DNA of 64,000 bases from assembly GCA_903813345.2 (NCBI GenBank), contig CAIIXF020000004.1, positions 10,486,196-10,550,195 of the forward strand, written 5' to 3'. Below, one piece after another: positions 22,321 to 32,972 of the stretch; the stretch's first letter is position 1; each line of letters opens with the position of its first letter. This stretch comes from Owenia fusiformis (Eukaryota; Annelida; Polychaeta; Sabellida; Oweniidae). The notes beneath the pieces are model-generated. The model saw only the letters and a list, made by a program, of their open reading frames with translations, was not told the DNA's origin and made no database searches. The position numbers and the translations under genes were made by a program.

Positions 22321-22869
22321 GATGGCTGTATAGCTATACTTGTTTACTTCACAAGACCCCATTTCAGTCTTTATCATTTCATATAGATGTCTCTTCAGCA
22401 GAACATTGTTTTTATTTCTGTCCATTTGTTTATTCTGATAACAAGAAGTAATGCATCATTCAAAATATTGCCTCAGTGATTTCTGAAAATTGCTGCTACA
22501 CCTAAAAACATTTGGTAGAATATAAAGATGGAGTACTAGTCAATGATGAAGCATATTATGTTTGCATTGTAACTACATATCTGGGTATTTCATATTAACT
22601 ATCTCTCTCTTAATTTTAGATAACTATTTAGTTTTCTGACATTATAAATGTCGACTTAATCTTGGACACGGGGCATTCTCGGACAATCTTCAGTAATTCT
22701 TTGTTTTATCTGATTTCTTTATTGAAACTTCCAATTAGACACATTGTTTTGTCGACGTGGTGATACATGTTGTATTGAGCATAACAATGCCCTGAATTTT
22801 CACCTGATGCAAAGGGTTTGTCCAGTAATGCCCCGTGGCCAAGAAAGCCCTTATGTCATTTACATGGGT

Positions 22870-23125
22870 ATTTTCTCTCCTCGCTAATTTCTCTCAATTT
22901 TGAATGAAGTGTGATTTTTCTCATTTTTTGTACAATTTAGACTATTGACTGACGTCATGCCGATTTACTTAATTCCTTGTTAATTCCTCCCATTTCTCTT
23001 TAAATTTTGAATGAACTGTCTGATTTTCTTGCATTTCTATACAATTTAGAGTATTAACTCCATGCCTGTTTACTTTATTCCTTGCTGGTTCCTCTCTTTT
23101 CCACTCTACAGCTCATTTTAAAATG
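22870..23125 (+). repeat. Family A repeats, two tandem + copies
   Basis: First copy about 22870-22975 (lacking part of the TGAACTGTCTG block), second about 22976-23125 close to consensus and ending in CATTTTAAAATGTCACCCC. The second copy ends only about 40 bp before DGK exon C. Confidence 0.85.
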
Positions 23126-23163
23126 TCACCCCTGTGTCTGATAAGTCATATTTTGTTTTCCAG

Positions 23164-23244
23164 TCTGTAACATTTGACGAGATTGATCTTATAGATGTCT
23201 CTGTAGCAGAATGCAGCACGAAGAATGTCAACCACAGTTTTCAG
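23164..23244 (+). CDS. Type II diacylglycerol kinase, PH-domain exon C
   Basis: An 81-bp, 27-codon, phase 0-0 exon: [20 protein letters not shown] then NVNHSFQ, after TTGTTTTCCAG and before CAG|GTAGGG. It aligns residue for residue with the DGK delta/eta PH segment S.IFDEVDL.DASVAE.STKN.NNSF. The family continues with an (I/V)ITPFRKL block; no such exon was recognised downstream in the window. Either the next intron exceeds 40 kb, and then contains the two secreted-protein genes, or the gene is broken. Exons A to C keep an open frame with no damage. Confidence 0.9.
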
Positions 23245-23337
23245 GTAGGGCGGCCATTTAGTTTTCCGCATCCAACATATAAATCCATAGTCTTGTTTTT
23301 TATATGAAATACATATACAAGCTACATACATATAACC

Positions 23338-23371
23338 TTACAAACAAACAAACAAACAAACAAACAAACAA
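23338..23371. repeat. (CAAA)n microsatellite
   Basis: Eight perfect ACAA repeats. Confidence 0.95.
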
Positions 23372-23569
23372 TTAAAATATGTTCAAACAATCTAGTATGC
23401 ACACAAGGATTGCATTATTTGTCATTAGACTTTTATACCTACCCAGACAAAATTACATGCATCAAATGACCTAGCTTATGATCATCTATAAACATACAGA
23501 AAATATGACATACAAACAGCCCAAAAATAAACAAGCAATATGACAAAAAATAAATAGGATAACAATTAC

Positions 23570-23890
23570 AAACAAGCATGGTAACCTTTACAAACAACCT
23601 TGAAGTAAGATTACAATCAAAAAAGAAAGGTGACAAACAAGCAGGTGTAAGGTAAAATTTGAGCAAGTAATATTACAAAAAGCAGGTAAGGGTAACAATC
23701 AAACAAGGATGATTACAAACAAGGAAGTAGGGTAACATTTGAGCCAGTAAGATTACAAACAAGCAAGTAAGGGTAACAATCAACCAAGGATGATTACAAA
23801 CAAGGAAGTAGGGTAACATTTGAGCCAGTAAGATTACAAACAAGCAAGTCGGGTAACATTTGATTAAGTAAGATTACAAACAAGGATGTT
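23570..23890. repeat. Tandem repeat with GTAAGATTACAAACAAGCAAG unit
   Basis: Units of 40-42 bp alternate GATTACAAACAAG and GGGTAACATTTGAGC. A block of about 80 bp recurs (near 23700 and 23785). Purine-rich + strand, not coding. Confidence 0.85.
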
Positions 23891-24324
23891 TGAATCTGTT
23901 CTGTACAGTCTGCAAGCTGGGATTCAAAGAATTTTTTGCCCTTCAGGATGTTGATTGCCCTCATGTAACAGGACTCTCTTTAAACTAGTAACATCTTCAT
24001 CATAAGTACTAAATAAGTTAAACGAAAATAACACATATCGATTTCTTTATTTCAAGAAGCCCACTGTATCAAGCGGTTTTGAAAATCAAAGATAACTGTA
24101 TAAACGTTTCTATCAACACTAACTGTAAGCTTCCACAATTCCACGAAAAAAAATCTTGCTAGATCTCTGATTTTCTAACATTGAAATATTTAGATGTTTG
24201 TCTGCTTATGTTTATTTCTTATCCCATATAATGAAGTGGGGGATACAGAAAATGCCTCTGTCCTTTGAAGTTGTTTCCTGATGGTATCAAACGCTTATTA
24301 TAATGATGATATAAAAATATCATG
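23891..24324. other. No gene recognised
   Basis: Contains a CTTATCCCATATAATGAAGTG segment near 24222 that resembles the 5' end of the GGCGGCCATTTT family followed by CCTTTGAAGTTGTTTCCTGATGG, a block also seen near 39220. Otherwise featureless. Confidence 0.4.
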
Positions 24325-24650
24325 TTTACCCTTTGCATTCGTTCGACTTCACTTCTTAAAAGAGAGCTTCGTCTTCACTCTCAGTTTACAATAAATCTCT
24401 GATCTCACCGAGCCAATCAGAGTTCATCGTCGATATACAGATGACGTTCTATATGGTCATTTCCTAATAGTATAGTTAATGAGCATGTATTTAGCACATG
24501 TTCCTTCCACTTCGCTGGGTTGAGAAAGGGTCAGTGTGGTAGATTTAAAATGATTTATTACCTGGGCTGTCACAGGCACCAATCTTAGGGACTGGACTGC
24601 TAAACTGTAATATAGTCTATACTAGGCAGAGGGTAGTTATAACTAGACTA
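24325..24650 (+). repeat. Dispersed repeat B, copy 2
   Basis: Same orientation as 8043-8366, roughly 85 per cent alike by eye, with the same ends (ACCCTTTGCATTCGTT to ATAACTAGACTA). Confidence 0.85.
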
Positions 24651-24845
24651 TTATGTTATGAGAGGTTTTGGATATGTGGTATATTTGGAGGAAAGTATAG
24701 ATATCTGAGGGGGATTCAAAGAACACCCCCCCCCCTGTTGCCTCCGAAGGTTGGAGTTGTTTCCTGATCTCATCATATAAAAAAATTGTCATTGGAGGTT
24801 TTGGATATATAGTATATTCTGATAAAAATATAGATATCTTACTGA
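24651..24845. repeat. Paired GGTTTTGGATATGTGGTATAT repeats
   Basis: Two copies (24653-24705 and 24793-24845) of a ~50-bp block ending in AATATAGATATCTTAC; a third is at 39262-39312. The spacer holds a C-run of about ten. Confidence 0.7.
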
Positions 24846-25183
24846 TCAAGTTTTCTAACAACACTAACTTGACCTTCCACAATTCCATGAAAAGATAAGC
24901 CCTTCTTGCTAAATCTCTGATTTTCAACATTTCTGTAAATATTTAAGATATCTCTCTGCATATGTTTATTAATTGCACTCCAGAGTTTGAAGAAAGTGTA
25001 AGCAAGGGTATAGCCAGTATAACTCCGGTGAAGCATTTTTTCGAACCTCTGAATGAACTTGTATCATATTATTCTGCCCCCATTTGACATTGTCAGAGAC
25101 TTAGGAAGGTCATCTTGAAATTATCAACAGTTGTGAAAAAGTTCATTTCATTGTGGTTTGCCCCCACTTGTTGTCTTCTGGTA

Positions 25184-25420
25184 CAGTGACATCTGTATAT
25201 CCGAACACTTCTCTAATCCGAACACTTCTTTTATCTGAACACCTCACAATATAAAAATTTTCGCAGTCCCATTTTTTTAGATTTCATTGATTACATGTTT
25301 ATAAAAACTTAAAATGGGAACACCTGTCAATCTGAACACTTTGGCTGGTTCCAGAGGTGTTTGGATTAGACAGGTTTAACTGGATTAGGTAGGTTTAACT
25401 GGATTAGACAGGTTTAACTG
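25184..25420. mobile_element. MITE with CAGT...ACCTGT ends
   Basis: Left end CAGTGACATCTGTATATCCG; right end, reverse complemented, CAGTTAAACCTGTCTAATCC. Internal CCGAACACTTC motifs repeat in direct and inverted form, and the right end carries three tandem GGATTAGACAGGTTTAACT units. It resembles the shorter element at 36635-36785. Half of a similar end is visible near 45840-45875. Confidence 0.7.
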
Positions 25421-25747
25421 GTACGCGCATAATGTTATTTCACATGTCCCACTGACTCACTCTCTGAAAAACAGATGTAATATTTAACATATCCTGGCAA
25501 CATTATTTTTGTAAACATACACAAAACTTGTCCACATTTCTTGGAAGATATTGTTCTAAAACTGGGCAGTTTTGCTTTTGATTTACCCTTGGAGTAAGTC
25601 CTACGTGTCTGTTTGAGGTAATCATGCACTAACAAATGATGACCTTATGTGAAAGCATAAAGGCGATAAGGCGATGATTTGACAAGTTTTCAGCTTGAGA
25701 CCCCATACATTTTATGATATTACATATTTGAAAAATATGTTCAGCAA

Positions 25748-26183
25748 TAACCCAGATGCGAGTAGAAATAATCTTACTTTACGTCATTAAAAATTCAAAA
25801 TTCAGTCAAAGTAATATCATATTTGAAATCTACATGTAAAATTACATCTAGAAATATGGTTTTAAAAAGAGTTTATCAACTTTGAAAAATTAATTTTCTT
25901 TGAAAATGTGACTTCTAGCTCGGGGAGATTCCCCATAGATCCCATGCTATAAAATCACAAAAAATGAAATATCTTTTCTTTTAGTGGACAGATAATATTT
26001 TGCTTTACTGGACATATTTTCATTAGTATAAGTATCAGACGCATAAGGGTTATATGAAAATTGAGCCACTTAAATTGATAATATTCAAGTTTAAGGGAAC
26101 TTTCTTATATACCTGCCATGTTAATTGACCTGAATCAGCCACCTGGTGGTGAAACTGGTAACTACCTACTCGCATTTGGGTAA
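25748..26183. mobile_element. 436-bp element with ACCCAGATGCGAGTAG ends, copy 1
   Basis: Left ACCCAGATGCGAGTAG pairs with right CTACCTACTCGCATTTGGGT as an imperfect terminal inverted repeat. A near-identical copy lies at 63547-63980 in the same orientation, which fixes the boundaries independently. No coding region. Confidence 0.85.
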
Positions 26184-26733
26184 TTGTCATTTTGCATTGT
26201 AAGTTCCTAAAGTAAACTTACATGAACCCTTTTTCTGGTGTAGTATTTTGTTAAACATTGATAAAGTTTTAGTGAATCCAATATTATTTACATTTATAAT
26301 CACTTGTAATGTTACCTTATAAGACAAATCTGGGTGCCAGGAGATAATGATATGAATTAGACAAACACTGTTTGATTTGGTAAATGTTATATTTTTGAAA
26401 TATTATAGTTTACCAGGGGTTTCAAGAGCATTATTGAGCCCCCTCCCAATATTTTCTAGAAACAATGACACTCCGAGTAAAGGATTACATGTGACTGATC
26501 AGTCAAATATTTTTTAAAGCAACAAACAAATTAGTTTTGCTTGCATTGTGATTGAAGCCAGACTATTGAATTATATTGATGGACTTAAAAGTAAAACAAT
26601 CCAAATAAAGAAAATGAAAATAGAGATTCTAACCCTAAATAAATTGAAAATGATTAAGTATTTCATGAAAAAGAAAAAAGAAATGTAAGTTCTATTTTAC
26701 CTTGAATGTGGACAATCTGAGCTGTAACTTTGG

Positions 26734-26740
26734 TATAAAA
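26734..26740 (+). promoter_or_regulatory. TATA box of secreted gene 1
   Basis: GGTATAAAAG about 105 bp before the ATG at 26842. The paralogue has the same GGTATAAAAG context 85-90 bp before its ATG, which supports both as core promoters. Confidence 0.7.
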
Positions 26741-26841
26741 GAAAGCTCAATCACAAGCTAAATACCATGTATCAATTTAAAGTTGATTGATCAACAAAAT
26801 TATTTGGTAGAGCTTAAACCAAATCTGCAAAATTTTCTACA

Positions 26842-28930
26842 ATGGCACGCAACATTGGAGCACTGGCAATAATAGGCAGCCTTCTTATAATCACCATAGC
26901 AGCAAGTATGACAAAAATGGAAGAAAAACCTGTCGTGAGTAATGAAGAAGCGAAGAAAAACCTTGAAATGATTGAGTATTATGCTAATAAAACAGAGCTG
27001 ACACCATACGAAAGTTACATTATAAAAACAGGCATTAAAAGAATGAAACGTGCCGTTGCTCCAGTTGAGGGTGAAAAACTTGAAATAGTTGGAGGGAGAA
27101 ATGAGTAAGTCTATTTATAATTTTTAATTTTATTTGTTGAGTTTATTCATTTATCATCCGCTGCAAACATTTCATCAAATTTTCCAATTGCCCTATGTGC
27201 AGAATTAGGCAGAATCAACAATTGGAAAGTAACATTTTCAGAGTCTAAAATTTCCGAATATTTTCAGCTCGTGTCATTCATAGTCTGACCTCTAAAAGTC
27301 TGTAGTAATCAAACTACATTGTTTAACTGTTTATTGTTTGTATGCCTGTCAAAACTGCCTATTGTCTGAACTTATTATGATAATATCTGTTTTAAGAGGG
27401 TCTATAACTGTAATTTACCCCATTTGTACCAGGTCCTACTTTTGCACTGTTTTTGAGATTTTTTAACATTATCACCAAGTGTACCCGCAGAATGGTGTCA
27501 TTTTTCCATTGTGAATCTCATTATTTTCATCTATTTCAGCCATTGGTGTTGTAAGGAGGATCCCGTGGTTGGAAAGAACTACAGCACTCGCAGTGTGGGA
27601 GAACTGGTGATGGTCACCAGATCACGTAGAAGATTCACTAGATGTGGTTTCGGTGGCTGGGAAAGATGTTCCGTAGATGTGACTTATTTGAGGTAAGAAC
27701 TATTATGAGAAATATGGAATTTGAATGTTAAATGATGGAAAGAGGCTTTCAAAAGATACTCTTTGGACGTAAAATTTGTTGAGGATGCTTGACGTTTGTT
27801 TACTTTTGTCCGGTTGTACCCATAATTTCTCCTTTTAACATTGTTTTCTTATACGGAAAATTATATTTTGAAAATACAAGTAAAATACTACTCTTAGTAA
27901 CAGGGTGTCCACAAAAAAGTATACTTCAAAGCCAGGATACTAGAATTCTGAGCATTTTTAAAAAAAAATAAGGGAGCAGTAAAAGGCCTAGTTTGTCTTT
28001 CATCCAATACTGAATCTAAACAAGTAGATTCATGTTGGACAGTATTTCTAGAATCCATTTCAATAGAAAGAATAGGGGTCCTATACACAGTACATGCAAC
28101 TTGCTTTTTAGAAGTTTTTGTTGTCTCTACTGCTCAGGTCTCAGTTGAACCAATTTGCAGGCCCATTTTGGAATAGGTATACTTTTTTTTTGTGGACACT
28201 TTGTATTATGCCTTTACCTATTTGGACCTATCCTTACAAAATAACTTATTACTTTTCAGTCAGGAGATGAAGTATAAGTCAGTACTGGACACATTAGAGA
28301 TCCCCCAGGCCGAATGGGTTCATGGATGTCCCGAAGAAAAACTCTTCTGCTGTAGAGGATTCATTCTAAATGCTGATGTAAAGAACTGCATGAGTGAGTA
28401 TTTATTGTGCCTCCATTCTATATTGATTTTATTGCATTTTAAGGTTTTGAGCAGAGGTTTTGGTCCTTAAAATTGAGTAGTGGTCCTTGGGACCAGTAAA
28501 AATTCATGTAAAGTGGTCCTAAAGAAATGTTAGTCACCAAGTAGGACCACTTCATTTCAATTTTTACTGGTCCCATGAAAAAAAAATCAAGAAATTATTT
28601 GTGCCACAAATTGAAGCAGCCTCTTTGCATGATTAAATTGAATTTCTTCTTGAGTGAATAAGCTAGGAATTACTAGAATTAATTAGTAAAATCACATCTA
28701 CCTCTCTCTGGATCAAAAATGGAGGTCTGCGTCCAGTATCTCGATTTGTACCAGACAAAAGTACTGGACGCGTTTCTACTCCCTGACAGTGTTAATTGAC
28801 AACACATTTCTTTCCAGCCCAGGCAGAGGTGGATTCCCTGATTACAATGCTTTCAAGACATGGTGGAGAAGCCTTGTGTCTCATGCGCATGTTTGGTGTC
28901 TTAGACAGAGAATGTCCACTGCAGAAATAG
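26842..28930 (+). CDS. Secreted 10-cysteine proprotein 1, EMI-like (four exons)
   Basis: Exons 26842-27104, 27540-27692, 28260-28393 and 28818-28930 (stop TAG) splice with GT/AG boundaries and phases 2, 2, 1 into 220 residues. Residues 1-21 are a signal peptide. A prosegment follows with EEAKKNLEMIEYY, a sequon NKT at 49-51, and a furin-type RMKR at 67-70. The downstream part has ten cysteines: HWCC (91-92), RCGFGGWERC (123, 131), HGC (162), CCRGF (169-170), NC (182), LC (204) and EC (216). C..GW..C then a Y-rich stretch, W and CC.GF resembles the EMI domain of extracellular matrix proteins, but this is only a pattern match. Function unknown. A TATA box lies upstream. Intron 2 holds a MITE and intron 3 an inverted repeat. 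The prosegment is strongly conserved in the paralogue at 32973-35321. Confidence 0.88.
27901..28203. mobile_element. Mariner-like MITE in intron 2 of secreted gene 1
   Basis: Left CAGGGTGTCCACAAAAAAGT and right GTATACTTTTTTTTTGTGGA then CACTTTG form an inverted pair of about 28 bp. About 300 bp without coding capacity. The end is 57 bp before exon 3, so its T-run may contribute to the intron's pyrimidine-rich 3' part. A clean TA duplication was not seen. Confidence 0.75.
28489..28575. repeat. Inverted repeat in intron 3 of secreted gene 1
   Basis: Arm GGGACCAGTAAAAATTCATG then TAAAGTGGTCCT pairs with AGGACCACTTCATTTC then AATTTTTACTGGTCCC around a 20-bp loop. Could form a stable hairpin in the pre-mRNA; probably a small foldback element. 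Confidence 0.8.
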
Positions 28931-29176
28931 CAAGAGACTGAAAAAAACATTGTACTATACTTTTCACGCTTTATTGTGCAATATCCAGAATCAAGAATTT
29001 CCATTACAGAAATACAATGGACTGCAATATATTTTGTATTGTATTATGTATGTTTTACCCTGTTAAACGGAAAATGTCCATCATAGAAATAGCAATAGAC
29101 TGCAATAAATATTGAATTATATTATTTATGTTTTAGTGTGTAATATGCAAAACAGAAAATGGCCATTATAGGCACT
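28909..29176. repeat. ~85-bp tandem repeat spanning the stop codon of gene 1
   Basis: Three degenerate units start at GAATGTCCACTGCAGAAATAG (28909), GAATTTCCATTACAGAAAT (28996) and AAAATGTCCATCATAGAAATAG (29069), with a fourth partial at 29155. The first unit encodes the last residues ECPLQK and the stop; the rest is 3' UTR or flank. Confidence 0.75.
29104..29109 (+). terminator. Candidate polyadenylation signal of gene 1
   Basis: AATAAA about 175 bp after the stop codon, within the third 85-bp unit. The first two units have diverged versions. Not otherwise supported. Confidence 0.4.
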
Positions 29177-30119
29177 GGTGGTAGGCTCGCCAATTTGTGG
29201 GTCATGTGATCCAGTTAAATCGAAAAAATTGTTCAATCTGATGAATAATGGAGGTCAAATTGAATTGTGACGAATTATGCTCATCTGGATAAATCAAGAG
29301 CTAGAAGGCAAAAAATGTATATCTCATGTCTAAGTATGCGAAAGTGTTCATAACTTTGGGTTAAATATCGCAGAAAAATGAAAGTGGTCTATTATGACAT
29401 TTTTACCATTGAAAATCACTTTTTGGCTATATGTTCAAATAGTTTACCAATAAAATCTAGAAGATTTTTCCAAAATATCTTCCAACTCTCAAAATGGTCA
29501 TAACACATTATGGACATTTTCTAAAGAATACTTGAATAAGCTGTAAATTGAATAGTGAGAGATAAGCTCAACTGTTGTTTAGCATTGACCTTACTTTCAA
29601 ACCCCTGTTTACTTGTTACTGACATTTTGTCATAAGTGCTCTAAGAGTCTAGGGACTGTGTGTAAACAAAGTTTGAAAATCCCAAGGATAGAATATCTAA
29701 GCAGAAGTGTCAAAGGGAAAGTACCAAAAATAGAGATTCACTCTTGTTCAGGACCTGCTGAAATATGATATGTGCTTTAAGCCAAGTTTCAATAGCAGGG
29801 AGAGATAAAAATCTGGATTTTGTTAAGTGATGCAGGTAATAATTGAACTTTTGTATGAAGTTTAATGCTTTGAGGTTTGAGTTCTCCTTAAGGTTGTTAC
29901 TGAAAAAGTACAACTTTATATTTTTTGAGTTAACCCCTTGGTATATTGACCTTCCTAAATTCTATAAAAAGGATCAGAAGCATGTCTCAGATTTCAAACA
30001 AACAAGTTTTTACTTCCTCTTTTCAAGAAATACCTACACTAAGTTGTTTTTCAGTTTTTATTCAGAGTAGATGTGTTTCAAATTCTGATTTGGGGAGGAA
30101 ACCTTTTAATTGATACCAT
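29177..30119. other. Intergenic, no gene recognised
   Basis: AT-rich spacer between the two secreted genes. Short open frames lack splice sites or conserved motifs. Confidence 0.4.
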
Positions 30120-30750
30120 GCTGTCAAGGTAAATTACAGATGTGTTCAAGATAAATTAACAATTCTTGCAAGTAAAATTATCAATGCCTTCAAAGTAAAT
30201 TACCAATTACCAGTTGCAAGTAAAACTATTAAATGCTCGCAATTAAAATTACCAATACGTTCAAGATAAATTAACAATTCTTGCAAGTAAAATTATCAAT
30301 GCCTTCAAAGTAAATTACCAATTACCAGTTGCAAGTAAAACTATTAAATGCTCGCAATTAAAATTACCAATACGTTCAAGACGAATTAGTAATGCTTGCA
30401 ATTAAAATTAACAATGCTTGCAAGTAAAACATCAATGCTTGCATTGAAATTACCTCTGCTAGCAATTAAATTTGCCAATGCTTACAAGGTAAATTACCAG
30501 TGCTTTCGAGTATAATTACCAATGCTTTCAACTACAGCTTTGTAGGTAAAATACTAATGCTTATAAACGGTTTGCATGGTAATATACCACAGTTTGCAAG
30601 ATAAAATATAAGTGCTTGCAAGGTAAAACACCACAATTTGCAAGGTAAAATGTGCAACTTGCAAGGTAAAACACTTGAATTTTGCATGATAAAATGAATG
30701 CTTGCAGAGTAATATACCACTGCTTGCAAGGTACATTCAATTTAGTACAA
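30120..30750. repeat. 22-bp tandem repeat with 120-bp higher-order copy
   Basis: Degenerate units of AATTACCAATGCTTGCAAGT plus AA. The block at about 30136-30255 is repeated almost exactly at 30256-30375, showing a higher-order duplication of five to six units. Later units diverge toward CAAGGTAAAATACCAC. Confidence 0.9.
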
Positions 30751-31086
30751 TGCTTGGATAGTAAATACCATTTTATATCACTATTTAGAATTAAAAACGT
30801 TTTTTTGTCATAGTTTTTTTGTGACAGGCATTTGTTGTCTGCATTTGACAGTCAACGTTCTGAAACAATTCTATAACAATTGTTGTCAGTTTTATTTTTC
30901 AACTTTTGACATCTGTGAGAAATAATAAGTCTGCAGATTTCAGAAATTTGAGTTTTGAAGTTTTTGTCAAGTATTAGTTGACATTCACAGGCACTTGTTT
31001 TTAAATTTGAATCCCATATGCCTTACCCTGAAGATGGAATCACTAATTCAATCACAAGCACTTTAACTGTGATTTTACTATTTATC

Positions 31087-32455
31087 CCACGAACAAAGTT
31101 CGGAGGGATATAGGGAACGCCTCCGTCCGTCCGTCCGTCCGTCCGTCTGTACGTACGTCTGTACGTACGTCCGTCCGTCCGTCCGTCCGTCCGTCTGTCT
31201 GTCCGTCCGTCCGTCCGTCCGGGCAATAACTCAAATACCGTTGGCCCGATTTTGTTCATATTTTGTACACATATACCCTATGGGGGTAGAAGTTCTGCTC
31301 GAAAGCCGATTTTCAAAATGGCCGCTCATTTAAAAATGGCGGCCATTTTAGTGCCGATTTTACTGTAATTTAGGTGCAATATGTAAAACTGTAATAGCAA
31401 TATGTTTTAAATGTAGATATTAAAGAAATGTAGATATTAAAGAAGCACATGGCAGCCATCTTGAAAAATGGTGGCCTTTACTCGTTATTTTACGATTTTT
31501 GCTGTAACTCAAGAAGTAGTGGAGCGATTTTGTTCATATTTGGTATGTGAATACTATAAGCATGGCTCACTGTCTATGACACTTTTGGTAGGAGGCAGCC
31601 ATTTTGAAAATGGCCACCATTTTGAAAAATGGCCGCCATTTTAACATATTTTACTATAACTCAAAAAGTAGTGGAGCGATTTTGTTCATATTTGGTTTGT
31701 GAATACAATTAGCATGGCACACTGTCTAATAACACTTTTGGTAGAAGGCGGCCATTTTGAAAAATGGCTGCCATTTTAACGTATTTTACTTTAACTCGAA
31801 AAGTAGGGGAGCGATTTTGTTCATATTTGGTATGTGAATAAAATAAGCATGGCACACTGTCTAATGACACTTTTGGTAGAAGGTGGCCATTTTGAAAAAT
31901 GGCTGCCATTTTAACGTATTTTACTATAACTTGAAAAGTGGTGGAGCGATTTTGTTCATATTTGGTATGTGAATACTATAAGCATGGTACACTGTCTTAT
32001 GACACTTTTGGTAGATGGTGACCATTTTGAAAAATGGCCGCCATTTAAACGTATTTTACTCGGCCTTTACTTGTTATTTTACAACTTTTGCTGTAACTTG
32101 AAAAGTAGTGGAGCGATTTTGTTCATATTTGGTATGTGAATACTATAAGCATGGCACACTGTCTAATGACACTTTTGGTAGAAGGCGGCCATTCTGAAAA
32201 ATGGCCACCATTTTAAAGTATTTTACTATAACTCGAAAAGTAGTGGAGCGATTTTGTTCATATTTGGTTGTGAATGCTAGAAAAAAAAGCATATTACTTC
32301 TGATGACAACTTGGCTAGTGAGCAACCATTTTTAAAATGGTGGTCTTTCTTATGTATGTTATTTTATGATATTTGCTATATATTATGTATGTAAAAATGC
32401 CAGCCATTTTTGTTCGATGGGATTCGCTACGCTTTGGCGTTGCCGTTGTTCTGGT
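31087..32455. mobile_element. GGCGGCCATTTT repeat family, copy 2 (empty-site reference)
   Basis: Starts TTATCCCACGAACAAAGTTC, carries a CCGT/CTGT microsatellite (31118-31220), then about six 130-140-bp units with paired GGCGGCCATTTT/AAAATGGCCGCC, and ends TTCGATGGGATTCGCTACGC...GTTGCCGTTGTTCTGGTTT. At 32311-32320 it reads TTGGCTAGTG, which is the uninterrupted form of the site where copy 3 holds a 2.06-kb insert. It lies between the two secreted genes. Confidence 0.88.
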
Positions 32456-32884
32456 TTGATATTAATAAAATCTTAGTTTTGAATCTCAGCTAATTACCAA
32501 TAGTGATTTGTCTTTGACCTATGACTGCTGACCTATACTGGCGATTACTAGAGTGCTGCTAACTCGATAAAAGGCTGGCGCTGGCTAGAATTGTCTATGG
32601 TTCTAGCCAGGATAAAGATACCAGTTCTTCAACTCGACAATGGGAAGAACTGCTCTACCTAAGTGACTAATATGTCATGATATGACATCTAAAAGAGTCG
32701 ATAAAAGATATATATATATATGTAGTGTCATTGTTTTCTATCCACGGTCTTATAGTCTGAATTTTTAAGGCTGGATATAAGAGTTGTATTTCAATGAGAG
32801 TGAAGAAGAATAGCTTTTGCAAAGGGTATTGTGGATGTGGTATCATTTTTCTAAGAAAAAAGACAAAACATATTATGAGTTTGG

Positions 32885-32891
32885 TATAAAA
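32885..32891 (+). promoter_or_regulatory. TATA box of secreted gene 2
   Basis: GGTATAAAAGGAACAC about 88 bp before the ATG at 32973, matching the GGTATAAAAG of gene 1. Confidence 0.7.
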
Positions 32892-32972
32892 GGAACACAG
32901 GCATACATCTTTTACCATTCACACCTTGCCATCAACCAAGAATCATCAGCGCACAATCTGCAATCACGAAAA

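Noticed and set aside
31023-31259. Minus-strand frame with DGRTDRRT repeats
   Set aside because: Translation of a CCGT microsatellite in the repeat family.
32817-32972. 52-codon in-frame extension upstream of secreted gene 2
   Set aside because: It overlaps the TATA box region, would hide the signal peptide and is not present in the paralogue; the ATG at 32973 aligns with gene 1.
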